A DNA stretch of 64,000 nucleotides from Cedecea lapagei (GTDB lineage Bacteria > Pseudomonadota > Gammaproteobacteria > Enterobacterales > Enterobacteriaceae), in contig NZ_LR134201.1 of NCBI RefSeq assembly GCF_900635955.1, forward strand, positions 4,402,001 through 4,466,000, read 5' to 3'. The notes below the pieces were generated by a model. It was not told the DNA's origin, ran no database searches, and saw nothing but the letters and a program-made list of their open reading frames with translations. This document shows positions 57,577-64,000 of this stretch, one piece after another; within the stretch, counting starts at the first letter, position 1, and every line of letters begins with the position of its first letter. The translations under genes were made by a program, and so were the position numbers.

Positions 57577-58845
57577 ATGAGCAAAACACATTTGACCGAA
57601 AAGAAGTTTTCCGACTTCGCCCTGCACCCTAAGGTGATTGAAGCCCTTGAAAATAAAGGGTTCCATAACTGCACCCCAATTCAGGCACTGGCACTTCCGC
57701 TGACTCTGGCGAATCGTGACGTTGCAGGGCAGGCGCAAACCGGTACAGGCAAAACGATGGCGTTTCTGACGTCAACGTTCCATTATTTACTTTCTCACCC
57801 GGTTCCTGAGAACCGCCAGGTGAATCAGCCGCGCGCCTTGATTATGGCGCCAACCCGCGAGTTAGCGGTACAGATTCACTCGGATGCAGAACCGCTGGCT
57901 CAGGCAACAGGCCTGAAGCTTGGCCTTGCCTATGGCGGCGACGGCTACGACAAACAGCTGAAAGTGCTGGAAAGCGGCGTAGATATTTTGATTGGCACCA
58001 CCGGTCGCCTGATCGATTACGCCAAACAAAACCACATTAACTTAGGTGCCATTCAGGTTGTGGTACTGGACGAAGCCGACCGCATGTACGACCTCGGCTT
58101 CATTAAAGACATCCGCTGGCTGTTCCGCCGCATGCCGCCGGTTACCCAGCGCCTGAACATGTTGTTCTCTGCGACCCTTTCCTATCGCGTACGTGAGCTT
58201 GCTTTTGAGCAGATGAACAATGCGGAATATGTTGAAGTTGAACCGGAGCAGAGAACCGGCCACCGCATCAAAGAAGAGCTTTTCTACCCTTCTAACGAAG
58301 AGAAAATGCGCCTTCTGCAAACGCTTATTGAAGAAGAGTGGCCCGATCGCGCCATCATCTTTGCGAACACCAAACATCGCTGTGAAGATATCTGGGGTCA
58401 TCTGGCCGCCGATGGCCACCGCGTTGGCCTGTTAACCGGTGATGTCGCACAGAAAAAACGCCTGCGTATTCTGGAAGAGTTTACTCGTGGCGATCTGGAC
58501 ATTCTGGTCGCCACCGACGTTGCGGCTCGCGGTCTGCATATCCCGGCCGTAACCCACGTCTTTAACTACGATCTGCCGGACGACTGCGAAGATTACGTTC
58601 ACCGTATTGGCCGTACCGGCCGTGCCGGGGCAAGCGGTCACTCGATCAGCCTCGCGTGTGAAGACTACGCGCTGAATCTGTCGGCGATTGAAACCTATAT
58701 TGGCCACTCAATTCCGGTGAGCAAATATAACGCAGAAGCACTGTTAAATGAGTTCCCACCGCCTAAACGTCTGACTCGTAGCCGCCCAGGCAACGGTCCA
58801 CGCCGCGGTGGTGCTCCTCGTGGTAATCGTCGTCGCGCAGGTTAA
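57577..58845 (+). CDS. rhlB: DEAD-box RNA helicase RhlB
   Basis: ATP-dependent RNA helicase of the RNA degradosome. 422 residues: Q motif region NCTPIQALALPLTL, motif I AGQAQTGTGKTMAF, PTRELAVQ, DEAD in VVLDEADRMYDLGF, SAT in LFSATLSYRV, motif VI HRIGRTGRAGASG. The basic Arg/Gly-rich tail (RSRPGNGPRRGGAPRGNRRRAG) is the RNase E/RNA-binding extension. Six bases before gppA. Confidence 0.98.
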   Translation: MSKTHLTEKKFSDFALHPKVIEALENKGFHNCTPIQALALPLTLANRDVAGQAQTGTGKTMAFLTSTFHYLLSHPVPENRQVNQPRALIMAPTRELAVQIHSDAEPLAQATGLKLGLAYGGDGYDKQLKVLESGVDILIGTTGRLIDYAKQNHINLGAIQVVVLDEADRMYDLGFIKDIRWLFRRMPPVTQRLNMLFSATLSYRVRELAFEQMNNAEYVEVEPEQRTGHRIKEELFYPSNEEKMRLLQTLIEEEWPDRAIIFANTKHRCEDIWGHLAADGHRVGLLTGDVAQKKRLRILEEFTRGDLDILVATDVAARGLHIPAVTHVFNYDLPDDCEDYVHRIGRTGRAGASGHSISLACEDYALNLSAIETYIGHSIPVSKYNAEALLNEFPPPKRLTRSRPGNGPRRGGAPRGNRRRAG

Positions 58846-58851
58846 AAATCT

Positions 58852-60336
58852 ATGCTTAGCACCACCTCACTCTATGCAGCAATTGATCTGGGTTCTAACA
58901 GTTTTCATATGTTGGTTGTGCGTGAGGTGGCGGGAAGCATACAAACCCTGACCCGCATCAAACGAAAAGTTCGCCTCGCTGCCGGCTTGAATAGCGAGTG
59001 CGAGCTCTCCCCGGAAGCGATGGAGCGCGGCTGGCAATGCCTGCGCTTATTTGCTGAACGTCTCCAGGATATCCCTCATAACCAAATTCGCGTCGTCGCT
59101 ACAGCCACGCTGCGTCTTGCCGTTAATGCCGATGTTTTTTTGCAAAAAGCACAGCAAATTCTGGGCTGTCCGGTACAGGTTATTCGCGGCGAAGAGGAAG
59201 CCCGTCTGATTTATCAGGGCGTTGCCCATACTACCGGCGGAGACGATCGACGCCTGGTGGTGGATATCGGTGGGGCAAGTACTGAGCTGGTCACGGGCAC
59301 CGGCGCACAAACCACCTCATTATTCAGTCTTTCAATGGGCTGTGTGACCTGGCTGGAGCGTTTCTTCGGTGACAGAAATCTGGCTCAGGAAAACTTTGCT
59401 GCGGCAGAAGCTGCGGCAGCAGAAGTCCTCAGCCCGGTGATTGATGAGCTTAAAAGCCACGGCTGGAAAATCTGTGTTGGTGCTTCGGGTACCGTGCAGG
59501 CGCTGCAGGAAATCATGATGGCGCAGGGAATGGACGAACGCATTACCCTCGCTAAACTCCAGCAGCTAAAACAGCGCGCCATTCAGTGTGGCCGCCTGGA
59601 AGAGCTGGAGATTGAAGGTCTCACGCTGGAGCGTGCGCTGGTTTTCCCTAGCGGGCTAGCCATTCTTATCGCCATTTTCGAACAACTCGACATTGAATGC
59701 ATGACGCTTGCCGGAGGCGCGCTGCGTGAAGGGCTGGTCTATGGCATGCTGCATCTTGCGGTTGACCAGGAGATTCGCCAGAGAACGCTTCGCAACGTTC
59801 AAAGACGCTTTATGGTGGACACCAGCCAGGCCGCTCGCGTGGAGCAGCTGGCGCAGAATTTTGCCTCTCAGATAGCAGAACCCTGGGGACTTGACCCCCT
59901 CAGTCAGCAAATGCTGGCGAGCAGTGCCCTGCTGCATGAAATTGGGTTGAGCATTGATTTCAAACATGCTCCGCAGCATGCCGCCTATCTGGTTAAGAAT
60001 TTGGATCTACCGGGCTATACACCAGCGCAGAAAAAGCTGCTGGCAACGCTGCTGCTCAATCAGACAAACCCTGTCGACCTCTCTTCCCTGCACCAGCAAA
60101 ATGCGGTGCCGCCGCGCGTGGCTGAAAGGCTTTGCCGCCTGTTACGCCTGGCGATTATTTTTGCAAACCGCCGCCGGGACGATATTCTGCCTGAGATTAA
60201 GCTCCAGGCAGACGGCGAAACGCTGCATCTGACCTTACCGGAGACCTGGCTTACCTGTCATCCGCTAGGTGCCGAACTGCTGGAACAGGAAAAACTCTGG
60301 CAGAGCTACGTTCACTGGCCGCTTAGCGTTAACTAA
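58852..60336 (+). CDS. gppA: Guanosine-5'-triphosphate,3'-diphosphate pyrophosphatase GppA
   Basis: Hydrolyses pppGpp to ppGpp and degrades polyphosphate; ASKHA-fold Ppx/GppA enzyme. 494 residues, as in E. coli. Phosphate-1 motif YAAIDLGSNSFHMLVVRE, phosphate-2 VVDIGGASTELVTG, and catalytic Glu region GEEEARLIYQG; a C-terminal HD-like helical domain contains LLHEIGLSIDFKHAPQHAAYL. Co-directional with rhlB, convergent with rep (one base between stop codons). Confidence 0.97.
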   Translation: MLSTTSLYAAIDLGSNSFHMLVVREVAGSIQTLTRIKRKVRLAAGLNSECELSPEAMERGWQCLRLFAERLQDIPHNQIRVVATATLRLAVNADVFLQKAQQILGCPVQVIRGEEEARLIYQGVAHTTGGDDRRLVVDIGGASTELVTGTGAQTTSLFSLSMGCVTWLERFFGDRNLAQENFAAAEAAAAEVLSPVIDELKSHGWKICVGASGTVQALQEIMMAQGMDERITLAKLQQLKQRAIQCGRLEELEIEGLTLERALVFPSGLAILIAIFEQLDIECMTLAGGALREGLVYGMLHLAVDQEIRQRTLRNVQRRFMVDTSQAARVEQLAQNFASQIAEPWGLDPLSQQMLASSALLHEIGLSIDFKHAPQHAAYLVKNLDLPGYTPAQKKLLATLLLNQTNPVDLSSLHQQNAVPPRVAERLCRLLRLAIIFANRRRDDILPEIKLQADGETLHLTLPETWLTCHPLGAELLEQEKLWQSYVHWPLSVN

Positions 60337-60337
60337 T

Positions 60338-62359
60338 CTAGTTTTTACGTGCTTTTGCCAGCATTTCGCGGATGTTAGCCACATTGCTTTGCCCTTTTTG
60401 CATCCGCTCTTCGGCAGAAACCACCTTCCGCTCGGTTTCCCAGCTTAAATCATCCTGCGGCAGCTCCAGCAGGAACCGGCTAGGTTCAGGCCTTACCAGC
60501 TCGCCGTACTGACGGCGCTCACGGCAAAGCGTAAAGGTCAGCTCTTTTTGCGCCCGCGTGATCCCTACGTACGCCAGACGGCGCTCTTCGTCCACGTTAT
60601 CTTCGTCGATGCTGCTTTGGTGTGGCAGAATCCCTTCTTCCATGCCGACAAGGTAAACATAAGGGAACTCCAGTCCCTTTGAAGCATGCAGGGTCATTAG
60701 CTGAACCTGGTCGGCTTCTTCCTCGTTCTCACCCCGCTCCATCATGTCTCGCAGCGTGAACCGCGTTACCACCTGCGTTAAGGTCATCGGCTCGTCCAGA
60801 TCGCTGCCTTCAAGCATTTCCGTCATCCAGCTGAAGAGCTGGTTAACGTTTTTCATACGCATTTCCGCAGCCTTCGGGCTTGGCGAGGTTTCATACAGCC
60901 AGCTTTCGTAGTCAATACCGTGAATAAGATCCCGTACCGCCGCCACCGGCTCACGTTCAGCGAGCGTAGCAACATCCTGCAGCCAGTGGGTAAAGCGCTG
61001 CAGTGACTCAAGCCCGCGTCCGCTTAGCGTCTGGCTCAGGCCCATATCAAAGCTGGCGGTAAACAGGCCTTTGTTACGCTGCATCGCCCACTCGCCGAGT
61101 TTTTGCAGCGTTGCCGGGCCAATCTCGCGCTTGGGCGTATTCACAATGCGCAGGAATGCGCTGTCATCGTCCGGATTCGTCAGTACGCGCAGGTAAGCAA
61201 GCAGGTCTTTAATCTCCGGACGGGAGAAGAAAGAAGTGCCGCCCGAGATACGATACGGGATGCGGTTTTGCATCAGCATCTTCTCAAACACCCGCGACTG
61301 GTGGTTACCGCGATACAGAATGGCGTAATCTTTGTAGTTGGTTTTATTGATAAAATGGTGCGCGATAAGCTCGCCGGTGACCCGCTCAGCTTCATGTTCT
61401 TCATGGTTCGCCGTCACCACTTTTAATTCTGCGCCATGCTCCAGCTCCGAGAAAAGCCGCTTCTCAAAAACGTGTGGGTTATTGGCGATCAGGATGTTTG
61501 CCGCATTCAAAATACGGCGGGAAGAACGATAGTTCTGCTCAAGCTTGATCACCTGCAGCGCCGGAAAATCTTTGCTCAGCAGCACCAGATTCTGCGGGTT
61601 CGCCCCTCGCCAGGAATAAATAGACTGGTCATCGTCACCCACGACGGTAAAACGCGCACGCGCGCCGACAAGCAGTTTCACCAGCTCGTACTGGCTGGTG
61701 TTGGTATCCTGATATTCATCCACCAGCAGATAGCGGATGCGGTTTTGCCAGCGCTCCCTAACCTCTGCATTACGCTGCAGCAGTAACGTTGGCAGCAAAA
61801 TGAGATCGTCAAAATCCAGCACATTACAGGACTTCAGGTGCGTGTCGTAAAGGCCATAGCAGTGGGCAAAAATGCGATCCCGCTCGCCCTTCGCCTGCGC
61901 GGCAGCCTGAGCCGGAGACAGCAAACCGTTCTTCCAGTTGGAGATCGTTGAAATCAGCTGCTGGAGAAGCACCTTGTCATTTTCCAGCAGGCCTTCGGTT
62001 AACTCTTTTAACAGCGCGGTCTGATCGGTATCGTCGAACAGAGAAAAGTTAGATTTCATCCCAAGCGCCGCGTACTCGCGCTTGATAATCTCCAGCCCCA
62101 GCGTGTGGAAGGTAGAGATCATCAACCCACGCGCTTCTTTGCGCCCAAGCGTTTGCGAGACGCGCTCTTTCATTTCGCGCGCGGCCTTATTGGTAAAGGT
62201 CACCGCCGCGATCTGGCGCGCCTGATAGCCACTTTCGCGGATCAGGTGTGCAATTTTATTGGTGATTACGCGCGTTTTACCCGAGCCAGCCCCGGCCAAA
62301 ACCAGGCAGGGTCCGGTAACAAATTCGACGGCTTGTTGTTGGCCAGGGTTTAAACGCAT
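60338..62359 (-). CDS. rep: ATP-dependent DNA helicase Rep
   Basis: SF1A 3'-5' helicase that works with the replisome to clear nucleoproteins and to restart forks; paralogue of UvrD at 27.9-30.1 kb. 673 residues from the ATG at 62359 (MRLNPGQQQAVEFVTGPCLVLAGAGSGKT). Motif II LLVDEYQDTNTSQYE, motif III GDDDQSIYSWRGA, motif V TLHASKGLEFPYVY, motif VI VGITRAQKEL. The C terminus, which contacts DnaB in E. coli, ends SNVANIREMLAKARKN. Confidence 0.97.
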   Translation of the reverse strand: MRLNPGQQQAVEFVTGPCLVLAGAGSGKTRVITNKIAHLIRESGYQARQIAAVTFTNKAAREMKERVSQTLGRKEARGLMISTFHTLGLEIIKREYAALGMKSNFSLFDDTDQTALLKELTEGLLENDKVLLQQLISTISNWKNGLLSPAQAAAQAKGERDRIFAHCYGLYDTHLKSCNVLDFDDLILLPTLLLQRNAEVRERWQNRIRYLLVDEYQDTNTSQYELVKLLVGARARFTVVGDDDQSIYSWRGANPQNLVLLSKDFPALQVIKLEQNYRSSRRILNAANILIANNPHVFEKRLFSELEHGAELKVVTANHEEHEAERVTGELIAHHFINKTNYKDYAILYRGNHQSRVFEKMLMQNRIPYRISGGTSFFSRPEIKDLLAYLRVLTNPDDDSAFLRIVNTPKREIGPATLQKLGEWAMQRNKGLFTASFDMGLSQTLSGRGLESLQRFTHWLQDVATLAEREPVAAVRDLIHGIDYESWLYETSPSPKAAEMRMKNVNQLFSWMTEMLEGSDLDEPMTLTQVVTRFTLRDMMERGENEEEADQVQLMTLHASKGLEFPYVYLVGMEEGILPHQSSIDEDNVDEERRLAYVGITRAQKELTFTLCRERRQYGELVRPEPSRFLLELPQDDLSWETERKVVSAEERMQKGQSNVANIREMLAKARKN

Positions 62360-62442
62360 AAGGTCACTCAATGAAAGTCAGGAGGGGACAAAAACAGCGT
62401 GGTAGTATAGCGAGCGTAATCAACATGACTCAAGGCACTATC

Positions 62443-62724
62443 ATGGCAAAAACCGCGGCAGCACTGCATATCCTTGTAAAGGAAGAAAAACTGGCTCTGG
62501 ACCTTCTGGAGCAGCTGAAAAATGGCGGCGACTTCGAGAAGCTGGCGAAGAAGCATTCCACCTGCCCGTCCGGCAAAAAAGGCGGCCACTTAGGTGAATT
62601 CCGTCAGGGCCAGATGGTTCCTGCGTTCGATAAAGTGGTCTTCTCCTGTCCGCTGCTGGAGCCTTACGGCCCACTGCATACCCAGTTCGGCTACCACATC
62701 ATCAAAGTGCTGTATCGCAACTGA
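62443..62724 (+). CDS. ppiC: Peptidyl-prolyl cis-trans isomerase C (parvulin)
   Basis: Cytosolic parvulin of 93 residues, the same length as E. coli PpiC. The whole protein is the rotamase domain: ALHILVKEEKLALDLLEQL, KHSTCPSGKKGGHLGEFRQGQMVPAFDKVVFS and HTQFGYHIIKVLYRN. The ATG at 62443 is the family start; 24 upstream in-frame codons overlap the rep-ppiC gap and are rejected. Divergent from rep. Confidence 0.97.
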   Translation: MAKTAAALHILVKEEKLALDLLEQLKNGGDFEKLAKKHSTCPSGKKGGHLGEFRQGQMVPAFDKVVFSCPLLEPYGPLHTQFGYHIIKVLYRN

Positions 62725-62727
62725 GTT

Positions 62728-62752
62728 AAAGGCCGGGTTCCCGGCCTTTTTT
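62728..62752 (+). terminator. Rho-independent terminator of ppiC
   Basis: AAAGGCCGGG/CCGGCCTTT stem with a three-base loop followed by T residues, three bases after the ppiC stop and overlapping the end of the convergent membrane gene. Confidence 0.85.
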
Positions 62753-63128
62753 ATTTTGTCGATTGCAAAGTTTGCTGGGCTTCATGCTTCAGCAAATGCG
62801 TACCGACGGCCATCTGGAACACCTTAAAAATCATGCCGTTTACGAAAGTAGTCAGCGTGAGGGTAATAAATGCCGTCATGATCCAGTCAACTACCGGCAT
62901 ACCGCTGTGAAGCAAATACGGGCGGTAAACCAGCATACAGGCAAAAACAACCCAGTGGCTCAGGCAGTAGAAACACTGGAATAGATGGCCCAGCATCGCA
63001 TTCTTTTTTGCCGTCCAGCTGCGTAAGCCAGCAAACAGTTCAGTCTGTGTGATAGTCATCGAAATACTGGCGGCTGCCAGCGCAATCATCAGGCAGACCG
63101 GCAGATCGTTGGTTAAAGTAGAAATCAT
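62751..63128 (-). CDS. DUF1360-like three-helix membrane protein coupled to an Rrf2 regulator
   Basis: A 125-residue protein with three hydrophobic segments (residues about 8-26, 56-70 and 80-108) and a conserved-looking CxxC with nearby tryptophan (C52-F-Y-C55-L-S-H-W). The pattern C-x2-C-x3-W after the first helix resembles DUF1360 membrane proteins; I am not certain of the family. Its ATG overlaps the upstream regulator stop by four bases (ATGA), so it is very likely the regulator's operon partner. The gene pair is not found between ppiC and ilvC in E. coli. Function unknown. Confidence 0.75.
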   Translation of the reverse strand: MISTLTNDLPVCLMIALAAASISMTITQTELFAGLRSWTAKKNAMLGHLFQCFYCLSHWVVFACMLVYRPYLLHSGMPVVDWIMTAFITLTLTTFVNGMIFKVFQMAVGTHLLKHEAQQTLQSTK

Positions 63129-63565
63129 TCATTGTGCCCCTTTTCATTGAAATAGCTGATAAATTCGCTGCCGATATCCTGCAGCGTCAGGCTTTTAAAG
63201 CGTGCCAGTACCAGCTCTTCGGCTGCCGCGAAGGTATCGGACATCACCCGATTCACCCCCTGCTCCACCAGGCACTGCGGATTTTCATTACGGTTGCCCA
63301 GAGCAAACAGGCCTGGTGACCCCAAGGCCAGATAGATATCCAGCAGCGTAACCGCACTGGCCGGTCGACAAAGCTTCCAGCCGCCGTGGTGGCCCTTGGT
63401 CGAGCAGACAATTTTGTTTTCTCGCAAACCGGCAAGCACTTTACGAATAAAGGCAGGGTTGCTCTCAATAAAAGCGGCCATCTGTTCAGAGGTCAGCGGT
63501 TTGTCCATCTGCTCCAGGTGAAGCAGGATGTGGAGAGTGGCAGAGAAGGAGTTATTCATTTTCAT
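63125..63565 (-). CDS. Rrf2-family transcriptional regulator
   Basis: A 146-residue winged-helix regulator: SFSATLHILLHLEQMDKPLTSEQMAAFIESNPAFIRKVLAGLRENKIVCSTKGHHGGWKLCRP is the Rrf2 DNA-binding domain with its typical GxxGG wing. Three cysteines are present (one in KIVCST, one in KLCRP, one in NPQCLVEQ), but not in the C-x5-C-x7-C spacing of Fe-S sensors such as NsrR/IscR, so it looks more like the YwnA-type thiol or ligand sensors. Start is the ATG at 63565; 63559 is an alternative. A palindrome overlaps the start. Confidence 0.85.
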   Translation of the reverse strand: MKMNNSFSATLHILLHLEQMDKPLTSEQMAAFIESNPAFIRKVLAGLRENKIVCSTKGHHGGWKLCRPASAVTLLDIYLALGSPGLFALGNRNENPQCLVEQGVNRVMSDTFAAAEELVLARFKSLTLQDIGSEFISYFNEKGHNE

Positions 63566-63584
63566 GTAACTTACAATATTACAT
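63564..63584. promoter_or_regulatory. Palindrome at the start of the Rrf2 gene, candidate operator
   Basis: ATGTAA-N9-TTACAT is a perfect 6-bp inverted repeat spanning 21 bp and touching the ATG of the regulator. Rrf2 proteins commonly bind AT-rich dyads of this size in their own promoters, so this is a plausible autoregulatory operator. Confidence 0.55.
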
Positions 63585-63613
63585 AAAATGAGAGGCGACA
63601 AGATGACGGGCAC

Positions 63614-63639
63614 AAAAAAAGGCGCCTGAGCGCCTTTTT
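63614..63639 (-). terminator. Rho-independent terminator of ilvC
   Basis: AAGGCGC/GCGCCTT stem with a CTGA-type tetraloop, flanked by A and T tracts. On the minus strand it ends in seven U residues about 15 bases past the ilvC stop. Confidence 0.88.
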
Positions 63640-63654
63640 CAATTCACAAATCAA

Positions 63655-64000
63655 TTAGCCAGCAACAGCAATGCGTTTCATATCAGTCATATAGCCACGC
63701 AGTTTCTTGCCCACTTTTTCGATTTCGTGGTGACGAATTGCTTCGTTCACATCACGCAGCTGCGCGTTGTCTACCGCGGCTGCCGGGATCTCTTTGCCCA
63801 GGTCGCCTGGCTGCAGAGTGGTCATGAACTCTTTCAGCAGAGGAACAGCGGCGTAGGAGAACAGGTAGTTGCCGTACTCGGCGGTATCGGAGATAACCAC
63901 GTTCATTTCGTACAGGCGCTTACGTGCAATGGTGTTAGCAATCAGCGGCAGCTCGTGCAGGGACTCATAGTAGGCTGACTCTTCGATGATACCGGCATCA
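63655..64000 (-). CDS. ilvC: Ketol-acid reductoisomerase IlvC (C-terminal part; cut by window)
   Basis: Second enzyme of branched-chain amino acid synthesis, NADPH- and Mg2+-dependent. Only the last 114 codons are in the window. The frame reads GIIEESAYYESLHELPLIA, then RKRLYEMNVVISDTAEYGNY and ends KKLRGYMTDMKRIAVAG, matching the C-terminal helical domain of the long (class II) E. coli enzyme. The ATG at 63906 is internal; the true start lies beyond 64000. Confidence 0.97.
   Translation of the reverse strand, partial: DAGIIEESAYYESLHELPLIANTIARKRLYEMNVVISDTAEYGNYLFSYAAVPLLKEFMTTLQPGDLGKEIPAAAVDNAQLRDVNEAIRHHEIEKVGKKLRGYMTDMKRIAVAG

Overview
This window is an ordinary stretch of enterobacterial core chromosome (order Enterobacterales, close to the Escherichia/Enterobacter/Klebsiella/Cedecea group). 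Nearly every protein aligns end to end with what I remember of its E. coli K-12 counterpart, and the gene order follows the E. coli fadA-to-ilvC segment. I cannot fix the genus. The segment is interesting mainly where it departs from that scaffold.

Layout. 1-4.1 kb: end of fadA (cut by the window edge), ubiD-fre, and rfaH. 4.2-12.3 kb: a long minus-strand run rmuC, ubiE-ubiJ-ubiB (ubiquinone), tatA-tatB-tatC-tatD (twin-arginine export) and hemB. 12.4-18.7 kb: udp, ysgA, a two-gene accessory insert, then divergent metE/metR. 18.6-27.5 kb: yigM, yigL, an ERIC repeat, pldB, rhtB/rhtC, recQ, pldA, yigI, a deletion remnant of rarD, and corA. 27.9-33.5 kb: the coupled cluster lptM-dapF-yigA-xerC-yigB-uvrD. 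33.7-41.4 kb: an orphan DUF2620 gene, cyaY, cyaA and the divergent hemCDXY operon. 41.5-44.1 kb: the sRNA GlmZ, a five-gene tRNA operon (Arg, His, Leu, Pro, Pro) and thrP. 44.4-55.2 kb: the enterobacterial common antigen (ECA) operon wecA-wzzE-wecBCDE-wzxE-wecF-wzyE-wecG. 55.5-64 kb: rho, trxA, rhlB-gppA, rep, ppiC, an accessory regulator/membrane pair, and the 3' end of ilvC.

How the genes work together. Three genes act in ubiquinone assembly around ubiE-ubiJ-ubiB, and ubiD acts earlier in the same pathway. Tetrapyrrole synthesis is represented twice (hemB; hemC-hemD-hemX-hemY). The ECA genes make and polymerise the GlcNAc-ManNAcA-Fuc4NAc repeat. DNA repair and processing is represented by uvrD, rep, recQ, rmuC and xerC. 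Recognisable regulation includes CRP sites at udp and cyaA, tandem MetJ boxes at metE, a LexA-like box at uvrD, a sigma54-type promoter for GlmZ and a stringent-type tRNA promoter.

What stands out: (1) a 192-aa M15 peptidase-like protein translationally coupled to a small exported protein, inserted between ysgA and metE in AT-richer DNA, with the architecture of an effector/immunity pair; (2) an Rrf2-family regulator coupled to a three-helix membrane protein with a CxxC motif, inserted between ppiC and ilvC; (3) an orphan DUF2620 gene between lptM and cyaY; (4) rarD reduced to its two ends; (5) rffG and rffH missing from the ECA operon; (6) a 95-bp tandem duplication carrying tRNA-Pro; (7) an ERIC element that supplies the stop codon of pldB; (8) a HemB with aspartates in place of zinc-binding cysteines. 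No prophage, IS element, CRISPR array or rRNA was seen.
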